From the NCBI GenBank assembly GCA_913047525.1, contig CAJWUS010000054.1, forward strand, positions 1-8,844: a DNA stretch of 8,844 bases, given 5' to 3'. Made by a program: the position numbers and the translations under genes. Shown here piece by piece: positions 1-5,026 of the stretch (positions are counted from its first letter, which is position 1; each line of letters starts with the position of its first letter). Origin of the DNA: an uncultured Flavobacteriales bacterium. Its GTDB lineage: Bacteria > Bacteroidota > Bacteroidia > Flavobacteriales > BACL11. The notes under the pieces were generated by a model. That model saw only the letters and a program-made list of their open reading frames with translations. It ran no database searches and had not been told where the DNA came from.

Positions 1-133
1 TATGAAAGGGGAAAAATTCTTTTAAAAAATCTGGTAATATATACTGAAAGGCTCCTATACAACCAAAAAACAAAGCTCCTAAAAGAGAGAATAAAGCTAA
101 TTTAACGAAAGACAAACCTATTTGTTTTTTCAT
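1..133 (-). CDS. norB: NorB-like heme-copper oxidase subunit I, N-terminal fragment (cut by window edge)
   Basis: An open frame starts with ATG at 133 and runs off the left edge after 44 codons. It begins MKKQIGLSFVKLALF, passes through one hydrophobic helix (about residues 7-30), then reads GAFQYILPDFLKEFFPFH. A first helix followed by a 'Q-Y/F-hydrophobic-x-P-D-F/L' turn and a conserved 'PF' is what I recall from the start of NorB and cbb3-type subunit I proteins, just before the 'RPLH' segment. The ATG overlaps the TGA of the NorC-like gene (ATGA at 130-133), the usual norC-norB order. NorB holds the heme b and heme b3/non-heme iron centre that reduces NO to N2O in the cytoplasmic membrane. 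None of the metal-binding histidines lies in the visible part, so the call leans on the helix-turn pattern and the neighbour. A cbb3-type oxidase subunit or another membrane protein is possible. Confidence 0.6.
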   Translation of the reverse strand, partial: MKKQIGLSFVKLALFSLLGALFFGCIGAFQYILPDFLKEFFPFH

Positions 134-543
134 TTCTTTTTCTCAATTGTACCATACCAATTTACATCAAAATCTAATATAGGGAATTCCCCTGAAGAAT
201 CAACCTCTTTCAAAAGCTCTATAAGTGCATTAATTTCATCATCACTTAAATCAAATTTTGGCATTCTACTGCTTCCATTTCTGATAAATGTTTCTGCATA
301 TTTTTCGCCCTTTTCTGATATTGTGTTAGTTAGGTCAGGTCCTAGATATCCGCCTAAACCATATATCTGATGGCAGGAAATGCAATTATTTTTCTGAAAA
401 ATATCCTTACCCTCAATAGCTAAAGTAGAAATTTTCTTTCTTGCCTCTTTTGTATGCATTACTTGAGTATATACAGCAAAACTGTAAATAAAATATGCTA
501 AAACGAAAAAGAGTAATATTTTTATTGGTAATATTAACCTCAT
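130..543 (-). CDS. norC: NorC-like membrane-anchored cytochrome c
   Basis: Membrane-bound mono-heme cytochrome c, most like NorC, the subunit that passes electrons to NorB in nitric oxide reductase. With the ATG at 543 it has 137 residues: an uncleaved N-terminal helix (about 5-27), a linker, then a cytochrome c fold facing the periplasm. The heme motif is CISCH (54-58) and the distal ligand is the Met of RMPKF (Met94). The stretches IYGLGGYLGPDL after the heme and MPKFDLSDDEINALIELL near the end match the NorC pattern. An in-frame ATG at 582 would add 13 residues. I prefer 543 because a good Bacteroidota promoter (TTG, 19 nt, TATATTTG) lies at 566-595, and a 582 start would lie inside it. 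The TGA overlaps the ATG of the NorB-like gene. A cytochrome of a cbb3-type oxidase is the main alternative. Confidence 0.78.
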   Translation of the reverse strand: MRLILPIKILLFFVLAYFIYSFAVYTQVMHTKEARKKISTLAIEGKDIFQKNNCISCHQIYGLGGYLGPDLTNTISEKGEKYAETFIRNGSSRMPKFDLSDDEINALIELLKEVDSSGEFPILDFDVNWYGTIEKKK

Positions 544-565
544 AATAATCAAATATGCAAAACTG

Positions 566-595
566 CAAATATAAATAATCATATCTATAGAACAA
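566..595 (-). promoter_or_regulatory. Putative promoter of norC-norB
   Basis: On the minus strand a TTG (595-593), a 19-nt gap and TATATTTG (573-566) fit the Bacteroidota sigma-factor consensus TTG-N17-23-TAnnTTTG exactly. The box ends 22 nt before the ATG at 543, so transcription would begin about 15 nt upstream of that codon. This decides the norC start. Confidence 0.5.
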
Positions 596-683
596 GAACA
601 GAGTGAAATTTTATAAAGATCAACAATTAAAACACCTCTTTATTTATATTCTATAACAGATATAATTTTCTTTCTGAATTAGT

Positions 684-694
684 TACTTTAAGTA
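684..694. promoter_or_regulatory. Odd palindrome TACTTTAAGTA, possible operator
   Basis: Perfect 5-bp arms (TACTT/AAGTA) around one central base, sharing its last two bases with the -7-like box at 693-700 of the lipoprotein cytochrome gene. A site here would block or contact RNA polymerase. An 11-bp match in AT-rich DNA can arise by chance, so this is only a candidate. Confidence 0.22.
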
Positions 695-700
695 TATTTG
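693..700 (+). promoter_or_regulatory. Putative -7 box for lipoprotein cytochrome c
   Basis: TATATTTG matches TAnnTTTG and lies 40 nt before the ATG at 741, giving a leader of roughly 35 nt. No TTG sits 17-23 nt upstream (the nearest is CTG at 674-676, 16 nt away), so the promoter is weak or needs an activator. Confidence 0.33.
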
Positions 701-729
701 TATTAATCTTGAAATTAAATATTAATCTT
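701..729. repeat. Direct repeat TATTAATCTT x2 in the leader of the lipoprotein cytochrome gene
   Basis: The 10-bp word TATTAATCTT occurs at 701-710 and again at 720-729, a 19-bp period, just downstream of the -7-like box and 11 nt before the start codon. Both copies are exact. The position would suit binding of a regulator to DNA or RNA, but the words are AT-rich and no known regulator is recognised. Confidence 0.4.
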
Positions 730-740
730 AAAGAAAGAGA

Positions 741-1211
741 ATGAAAAATATATCCGTTGTATTATTTATATCCATGACTCTACTATCTTGCGTAGAGAAC
801 GTAAAGAACCCAGAAGTAGTTATTAAAGGAAAAGAAATTAATCCAATGAGAGATAAAGGAGTTGGGCCAATAACGGAATTAGATATAAGTAGCCAAATCA
901 ATGAAGCAATGGCTGAAGAGGGGAAAATAATATTTAATAATCTATGTTCTGTTTGCCACAAATTAAACCAAAGACTTATAGGGCCAGAATTGACAGGGGT
1001 TACAAAAAGAAGAACTCCAGAATGGATAATGAATATGATTATGAATCCTGAACAAATGGTTAAAGAAAATACCGCAGCAAAAAAACTACTCATAGAATAC
1101 GCATCTCCAATGACCAATCAAAATTTAACAGAGAATGAGACAAGATCTATTCTTGAATATCTTAGAAGTAATGACAAAAAAATATTAGATGCAAAGAAAA
1201 AACAATTTTAA
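741..1211 (+). CDS. Lipoprotein mono-heme cytochrome c
   Basis: Small c-type cytochrome tethered to a membrane by lipid, expected to shuttle electrons in the periplasm. The 156-residue product has a lipoprotein signal ending in LLSC (lipid on Cys17), a linker of about 40 residues with GVGPI, then a class I cytochrome c domain from about 54. The heme motif is CSVCH (69-73) and the distal ligand is the Met of SPM (Met124). RTPEWIMNMIMNPEQM and NLTENETRSILEYLR are the helices flanking that ligand. The residues after the lipid Cys (VENVKN) lack the acidic/Lys surface-export signal, so it should stay in the periplasm. The start is preceded by purine-rich AAAGAAAGAGA. From memory, such lipoprotein cytochromes accompany nitrous oxide reductase (clade II nosZ) or NO reductase genes in Bacteroidota. 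The divergent norC-like gene agrees, but the partner is inferred. Confidence 0.85.
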   Translation: MKNISVVLFISMTLLSCVENVKNPEVVIKGKEINPMRDKGVGPITELDISSQINEAMAEEGKIIFNNLCSVCHKLNQRLIGPELTGVTKRRTPEWIMNMIMNPEQMVKENTAAKKLLIEYASPMTNQNLTENETRSILEYLRSNDKKILDAKKKQF

Positions 1212-1223
1212 GAACTCTATGAT

Positions 1224-1249
1224 AAGGGAAGCTAAACGCTAACCTTTTT
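1224..1249 (+). terminator. Putative rho-independent terminator after the lipoprotein cytochrome
   Basis: A stem of AAGGGAAGC (1224-1232) and GCTAACCTT (1238-1246) with a 5-nt loop pairs at seven of nine positions, with a 2-nt mismatch in the middle. The U-run 1245-1249 follows directly. It lies 13 nt after the stop codon. The opposite strand has no T-run after the stem, so it would work only on the plus strand. Confidence 0.4.
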
Positions 1250-1279
1250 GTCAACTCAAAACATCAAAGAATAAATTTA

Positions 1280-1468
1280 TCAATCCTCTGTTTTACAGCA
1301 CGACGAATTACAACAACATCCCATTGCCGCAGCAATTAGAAAAAGAGCATACGCTGTAAGTGTTGGAATTAGATCCAACCCATCTTTTGTAAAAGTATGA
1401 TACATCAAACAAATAAAACCAGCTACCCACGCAACACAAAATAATAAATGACACTTTTTTGTTTTCAT
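1280..1468 (-). CDS. Small two-helix membrane protein with cysteine-rich C-terminus
   Basis: I do not recognise a named family. The 62-residue product has two hydrophobic helices (about 8-25 and 34-50) joined by a short polar loop (HTFTKDG), then the tail GCCCNSSCCKTED. Eight of 62 residues are cysteine: 6, 11, 20, 51-53 and 57-58. The CCC-N-S-S-CC cluster at a membrane edge could bind a metal or an iron-sulfur centre, be lipidated, or form disulfides; sequence alone does not decide. The Lys-rich start (MKTKK) suggests the N-terminus lies in the cytoplasm, which puts the cysteine tail there too. A TAACTTTG box 21 nt upstream of the ATG supports expression. It is separated from the lipoprotein gene behind it by about 100 nt and ends convergently with the cytochrome gene. 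Confidence rests on the membrane pattern and promoter, not homology. Confidence 0.62.
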   Translation of the reverse strand: MKTKKCHLLFCVAWVAGFICLMYHTFTKDGLDLIPTLTAYALFLIAAAMGCCCNSSCCKTED

Positions 1469-1489
1469 AATTTATAGATTTAATTTTTA

Positions 1490-1497
1490 CAAAGTTA
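1490..1497 (-). promoter_or_regulatory. Putative -7 box for the small cysteine-tailed protein
   Basis: TAACTTTG on the minus strand matches TAnnTTTG and ends 21 nt before the ATG at 1468, the same spacing as at norC and the aminotransferase gene. No TTG is found at the expected upstream distance. Confidence 0.33.
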
Positions 1498-1566
1498 CAA
1501 AAAAATCCGGGATGAGAGGACGACATTTTACTAGATTAGACCCATCATTTGGGAAAAATAATTATC

Positions 1567-2376
1567 TTACTGAAGCCATTGAACATCTAACGTCATATCT
1601 ACACCGCTACTAATAATATTAATTTCTGTAGGATACTTAGAACCATCAGTAGGGGCATAATTGTTTGGGGTAAAACTACACGAACCAATCAATTCATTTC
1701 CTCCGATCCCAGCCACCACATCATTATCCCAGAGTTCAATAGTATAATCTTGTGATAGATTATTTACGGCATAGGGTAAATTTTCTGTAAATAATATTGG
1801 AAAGACCGATATATTGTCTTGAGAACTTGATGAAGCAACCTCAATGCCGCCTTGTTTTAGTACATAAAAAATATCTGGATCACTTGTTAATCCAGTGATA
1901 TCCCAATCCCAATCAGATCCATTGTTAGTCATAGGTATTGCATCAATTTTAATACTAGATAATGTTAATCTAGAAGGTGCTGAGTTGACAGTAATAGTGT
2001 CTATAAATATATCCTCATGATCTAAGATACTAGCAGTTAACGACACAGTGTAATCTCCACCTAATGTATAAAGATGTGTTGGGTTCTCTTCATTTGAAAA
2101 ATTTCCATCTCCAAAATCCCAATAATATGTATCTGAATTTGCTGAATAATTAGTAAAAACAAATAAAGTAGGAGCAAAATCATTACTAGCAGTATAGCTA
2201 AAGTTTGCAACAGGCAAATTAACATACTCGCAAGAACCATCATCATTAGTAGCAAGCGGATTGTAGTTGGTAGCATTGGGATCCATACAACCATTAATAG
2301 TCGCAACATCATCATCTTCTTTTTTACAAGTTGTAAAAAGTAGCGGCAAGCAAAGTAAAATCAATATTCTTTTCAT
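1567..2376 (-). CDS. PKD-domain lipoprotein with C2-like C-terminal domain, probably surface-exposed
   Basis: With the ATG at 2376 the product has 269 residues. It starts with a lipoprotein signal ending LLFTTC (lipid on Cys17), followed by KKEDDD, which resembles the Bacteroidota signal that sends lipoproteins to the cell surface. Next is the segment GCMDPNATNYNP...DDGSC (about 29-49), a common Cys-pair, Asp/Asn-rich motif of this phylum. Then comes one PKD domain (about 55-130) with YYWDFGDG and the usual NPTHLYTLGGDYTVSLTA end. The rest (about 134-269), with NGSDWDWD, PDIFYVL and IELWDNDVVAGIGGNELIG, looks like a C2-type beta sandwich with possible calcium-binding aspartates. An ATG at 2415 would add 13 residues in front of an already complete signal, so 2376 is preferred. 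It ends in QWLQ with no type IX sorting domain. It follows the repeat-protein gene on the same strand by 40 nt. Its ligand is unknown. Confidence 0.85.
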   Translation of the reverse strand: MKRILILLCLPLLFTTCKKEDDDVATINGCMDPNATNYNPLATNDDGSCEYVNLPVANFSYTASNDFAPTLFVFTNYSANSDTYYWDFGDGNFSNEENPTHLYTLGGDYTVSLTASILDHEDIFIDTITVNSAPSRLTLSSIKIDAIPMTNNGSDWDWDITGLTSDPDIFYVLKQGGIEVASSSSQDNISVFPILFTENLPYAVNNLSQDYTIELWDNDVVAGIGGNELIGSCSFTPNNYAPTDGSKYPTEINIISSGVDMTLDVQWLQ

Positions 2377-2416
2377 TGTTATATTTTTAGTTAATATAAG
2401 TAGTAGTTTTTTCATT

Positions 2417-2749
2417 CTAAAAGAATAAATGCAACTTCTCTTTCTTTCGCCATTTTGCCTGGCTGCTATATTCTACAAAATAAATAAGCACATCTGCTTG
2501 TGAAGAATATTCAGTAAAAAATATTTTTTTATCAGCCTGTGAGGCATATTCTACAAAAAACCATTTACCATCATTCTTACCTGCTTGTGAGGAATAATCT
2601 ACCTTAAATACATTCAAATCTGCCTGGCTCTCATAGTCCACTACAAATACTTTAATATCTGCCTGGCTAGCATATTCTACAGAGAATACTTTTTGTGCAG
2701 AAATATTTGTTACAATAAAAAAAGTTGCTATGATTAAGAAGAATTTCAT
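2417..2749 (-). CDS. Secreted six-repeat protein, DUF6150-like
   Basis: A 110-residue exported protein made almost entirely of short repeats. A signal peptide (about 1-19, ending NISAQ) is followed by six units of about 13 residues with the pattern hydrophobic-F/Y-x-V-E/D-Y-x-S-Q-A-D: residues 20-32, 33-45, 46-61, 62-74, 75-87 and 88-100. The third unit carries an extra KNDG, which splits the array into three plus three. The tail is KWRKKEKLHLFF. The arrangement matches what I remember of the DUF6150 family, frequent in Bacteroidota and without known function. Each unit probably gives a beta strand and a turn. The lack of cysteine and of a lipobox suggests a soluble periplasmic or secreted protein. 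It precedes the PKD lipoprotein gene on the same strand, so the two may be cotranscribed. It is divergent from the aminotransferase operon, with 97 nt between the start codons. Confidence 0.82.
   Translation of the reverse strand: MKFFLIIATFFIVTNISAQKVFSVEYASQADIKVFVVDYESQADLNVFKVDYSSQAGKNDGKWFFVEYASQADKKIFFTEYSSQADVLIYFVEYSSQAKWRKKEKLHLFF
2450..2692 (-). repeat. Six tandem coding repeats of about 39 bp
   Basis: These encode the six EYxSQAD units of the DUF6150-like protein. On the plus strand variants of GCCTGGCTAGCATATTCTAC recur at 39-bp steps, with one 48-bp step where KNDG is inserted. The units differ at many third positions, so the array is old rather than freshly expanded. Confidence 0.85.
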
Positions 2750-2772
2750 TTTGTAAATATAGAAAAAATCTG

Positions 2773-2814
2773 CAATTAAAAACTAACAACTAAAAACAAG
2801 CAACTAAAAACTAA
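2773..2814. repeat. Three tandem 14-bp repeats upstream of the aminotransferase promoter
   Basis: Three contiguous 14-bp units lie at 2773-2786 (CAATTAAAAACTAA), 2787-2800 (CAACTAAAAACAAG) and 2801-2814 (CAACTAAAAACTAA). They end 3 nt before the TATATTTG box and fill the region where a -33 element would lie. They may act as an A-tract upstream element, a binding site, or be simple-sequence drift. Confidence 0.7.
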
Positions 2815-2817
2815 TCT

Positions 2818-2825
2818 TATATTTG
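2818..2825 (+). promoter_or_regulatory. Putative -7 box for the five-gene operon
   Basis: TATATTTG matches TAnnTTTG and ends 21 nt before the ATG at 2847, giving a leader of about 15 nt. An in-frame TTG at 2823 falls inside this box, so it is unlikely to be a start codon. No TTG is seen 17-23 nt upstream; the space is filled by the 14-bp A-rich repeats. Confidence 0.48.
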
Positions 2826-2846
2826 CCTACTGAAAAATACATCAAG

Positions 2847-4043
2847 ATGAAAGAAGTTTCAGAAAGGTTAAATCGCCTAGCCGAATCGGCAACACTGGCT
2901 ATGGCTAGAATGAGCCGAGAGCTAAAAGCAGAAGGTTATGATATTATTGCATTAAGTTTGGGTGAACCCGATTTTGATACTCCAGATTTCATTAAAGAAT
3001 CGGCAAAAAAAGCAATTGACAATAATTTTTCTCACTACACTCCTGTTCCAGGTTTGTTAGAATTGCGTAAGGCAATCTGCAGAAAATTCAAAAGAGATAA
3101 TAATCTGGATTTCACAGTAGATCAGATTGTATGCTCAACTGGGGCCAAGCAATCCCTTGCCAATTTGTGTTTGAGTTTGCTAAACCCAGGAGATCAGGTG
3201 CTTTTGCCTTGCCCTTATTGGGTAAGTTATGCCGAAATTATTAAATTGGCTGAGGGTGTTTCTGTAGAAATTCCTTCTACTATCGCTACCGATTTTAAAG
3301 TGTCTGCTGATGAGCTGGAAGCTGCCATAACGCCAAAAACAAAACTCCTGATGTTCAGTTCTCCTTGTAATCCAAGCGGAACGGTTTATACTAAAGATGA
3401 GCTTACTTCTATTGCAAAAATGCTGGAAAAATATCCTGATATTTATATTATCTCTGATGAGATATATGAGCATATTAATTTTACGGATGCGCATTTTAGT
3501 ATTGGTACAATTCCCTCTATGAAAGAGAGAACGATAACAGTAAATGGCGTTTCCAAAGGTTTCGCTATGACGGGTTGGAGAGTAGGTTTTATAGGTGCTC
3601 CACTTTGGATTGCAAAGGCCTGTAATAAAGTTCAAGGTCAAATCACTTCTGCTACTTGTGCTATTGCACAAAAAGCTGTGGAAACAGCCATGTTAGCTGA
3701 ACCAAAAGCAGTGACTACTAAGATGAAAAATACTTTCTTAAGCAGGCGTGATATGATGCTTAAAGCATTAAACGAAATTCCTGGAATAAAATGCAATACC
3801 CCAAAAGGTGCTTTTTATATTTTCCCGGATGTATCTTATTATTTCGGTAAAAAAGATGGAGAAAATACAATAGCAAATGCAAATGATTTGTGTATGTATT
3901 TGCTCAATAAAGCACATGTAGCACTTGTTTCTGGAACTGCTTTTGGTAACCCTGAATGTGTCAGAATATCCTATGCAGCAGCTGACGATAAACTAATGGA
4001 AGCAGTCAAGAGAATGAAAGAAAAATTAGTCCAGCTAAAATGA
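2847..4043 (+). CDS. aspC: Aspartate aminotransferase family, PLP-dependent class I
   Basis: Cytoplasmic aminotransferase, most like the subgroup Ib (Thermus-type) aspartate aminotransferases that interconvert aspartate and oxaloacetate with glutamate and 2-oxoglutarate. The 398-residue product is full length for the family. Visible landmarks are SLGEPDFDTP (37-46), the stacking Trp of PYW (125), CNPSG (174-178) with the cofactor-binding Asn, SDEIYEH (203-209) with Asp204 and Tyr207, the PLP lysine in VSKGFAMTGWRVGF (Lys237), and Arg373 of CVRISYA for the substrate carboxylate. The ATG at 2847 gives the usual start (MKEVSERLNRLAESATLAMA); an upstream TTG lies within the promoter box. It is the first gene of the operon, and its TGA overlaps the ATG of the heptose kinase. 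Some family members use other amino acids or prephenate, so aspartate as substrate is inferred. Confidence 0.92.
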   Translation: MKEVSERLNRLAESATLAMARMSRELKAEGYDIIALSLGEPDFDTPDFIKESAKKAIDNNFSHYTPVPGLLELRKAICRKFKRDNNLDFTVDQIVCSTGAKQSLANLCLSLLNPGDQVLLPCPYWVSYAEIIKLAEGVSVEIPSTIATDFKVSADELEAAITPKTKLLMFSSPCNPSGTVYTKDELTSIAKMLEKYPDIYIISDEIYEHINFTDAHFSIGTIPSMKERTITVNGVSKGFAMTGWRVGFIGAPLWIAKACNKVQGQITSATCAIAQKAVETAMLAEPKAVTTKMKNTFLSRRDMMLKALNEIPGIKCNTPKGAFYIFPDVSYYFGKKDGENTIANANDLCMYLLNKAHVALVSGTAFGNPECVRISYAAADDKLMEAVKRMKEKLVQLK

Positions 4044-5026
4044 AAAAAAAGGACATAATACAGCTTTTTGACTCTTTTAATAATATGAAAGTATTGATTG
4101 TTGGAGATGCCATGATTGACGCTTATATGTGGGGTAAAATTGAACGACAATCACCAGAAGCAGCAGTGCCAGTTGTTGAAATTGAGAAACACGAAAACAG
4201 ATTGGGTGGCGCAGGAAATGTTGCCAGAAATATAAAATCCTTAGGAGCAACTCCTGTTTTGTGTTCAGTTGTTGGGGATGATTTCAGAGGCAAACACCTC
4301 AAGCAATTATTGAAAGAAGAAACTCTTTCCACTGTCGGAATTTTGACTGAAAAAAGTAGAAACACCACTGTAAAAACAAGGGTTATCAGTGAAAATAAAC
4401 ATCAGTTGCGAATAGATGAAGAGGATACCTTTTCTATAAAAGTGGAGCAAGAATTCTTGGAATTGGTTTATAGCAATATGAAAGATGTATCTGTGATTAT
4501 TTTACAAGATTATAACAAAGGTGTTCTTACGCCTTTTGTTATTGAAAGTATCATTAAAAAAGCAAATACTTTAAACATCCCTACCATTGTTGATCCGAAA
4601 ACCAAAAACTTTTTGGCCTACAAAAATTGTGCTATTTTCAAGCCAAATTTAAAAGAAATAAAAATGGGTTGTAACATCAATTTTGACGAAAATAATATTT
4701 CAGAAATTAACTCAGCTACAAAAGATCTACTGCAAATGATAACTGCAAAGGGAATCCTACTTACCCTTTCTGAAAAAGGAGTTTGTATACAAACAGCTGA
4801 TATTTTTCATCACACCTTGGCCGAAAAAAGAAATATCATTGATGTATCAGGAGCTGGTGATACCGTTATTTCAACAGCTGCCCTTTGCCTTGCCGCTAAT
4901 GTCGATTTTTTGAGTTTATCACAATTTGCTAATTTGGCTGGTGGTTTGGTGTGCGAAAAGGTTGGTGTAGTTCCTATTGAAAAAACAGGACTTCTGGAAA
5001 ACGCAATTACCTATTTTACCAATTAA
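4040..5026 (+). CDS. rfaE1: D-glycero-beta-D-manno-heptose-7-phosphate kinase (PfkB/ribokinase family)
   Basis: Kinase that makes heptose 1,7-bisphosphate from heptose 7-phosphate with ATP, an early step toward ADP-heptose for the LPS inner core. The 328 residues correspond to the kinase half (domain I) of HldE. There is no C-terminal nucleotidyltransferase domain, so this is the stand-alone HldA form. Motifs are VGDAMIDAYMWG (21-32), RQSPEAAVPVVE (36-47), the PfkB N-terminal signature GGAGNVARN (56-64), DYNKG (157-161), DPK (185-187), KPN (201-203), TLSEKG (242-247), and DVSGAGDTV (268-276) with catalytic base Asp274. The ATG overlaps the aminotransferase TGA, and the TAA is followed at once by the ATG of the transporter. 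An A8 tract follows the start codon. Other PfkB sugar kinases are possible, but the SPEAPVPV-like segment and overall pattern point to heptose. Confidence 0.88.
   Translation: MKKKDIIQLFDSFNNMKVLIVGDAMIDAYMWGKIERQSPEAAVPVVEIEKHENRLGGAGNVARNIKSLGATPVLCSVVGDDFRGKHLKQLLKEETLSTVGILTEKSRNTTVKTRVISENKHQLRIDEEDTFSIKVEQEFLELVYSNMKDVSVIILQDYNKGVLTPFVIESIIKKANTLNIPTIVDPKTKNFLAYKNCAIFKPNLKEIKMGCNINFDENNISEINSATKDLLQMITAKGILLTLSEKGVCIQTADIFHHTLAEKRNIIDVSGAGDTVISTAALCLAANVDFLSLSQFANLAGGLVCEKVGVVPIEKTGLLENAITYFTN

Noticed and set aside
728..1117. Minus-strand open frame of 129 codons
   Set aside because: It lies opposite the lipoprotein cytochrome, which has a clear CXXCH motif and lipobox; the antisense product shows no family features.
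1308..1526. Alternative 72-codon minus-strand frame over the small cysteine-tailed protein
   Set aside because: The 62-codon frame has the better start, a promoter box at the right distance and a coherent two-helix pattern.
1530..1560. Hairpin CCCA...TGGG near 1541-1553 as a terminator of the minus-strand small gene or the plus strand
   Set aside because: A short stem with no T-run on its 3' side in either direction.
2376..2415. Longer start (ATG at 2415) for the PKD lipoprotein
   Set aside because: It would put 13 extra residues before an already complete lipoprotein signal.
2450..2692. Regular 39-bp DNA repeats resembling a CRISPR array
   Set aside because: The repeats are in frame, translate to EYxSQAD units, and have no unique spacers or cas genes nearby.
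2823..2846. TTG start adding eight residues to the aminotransferase
   Set aside because: The TTG lies inside the TATATTTG promoter box, and the family normally begins at the residue matching the ATG at 2847.
3180..3671. Minus-strand open frame of 163 codons
   Set aside because: Antisense shadow of the aminotransferase, with an unnatural composition and no recognisable domain.
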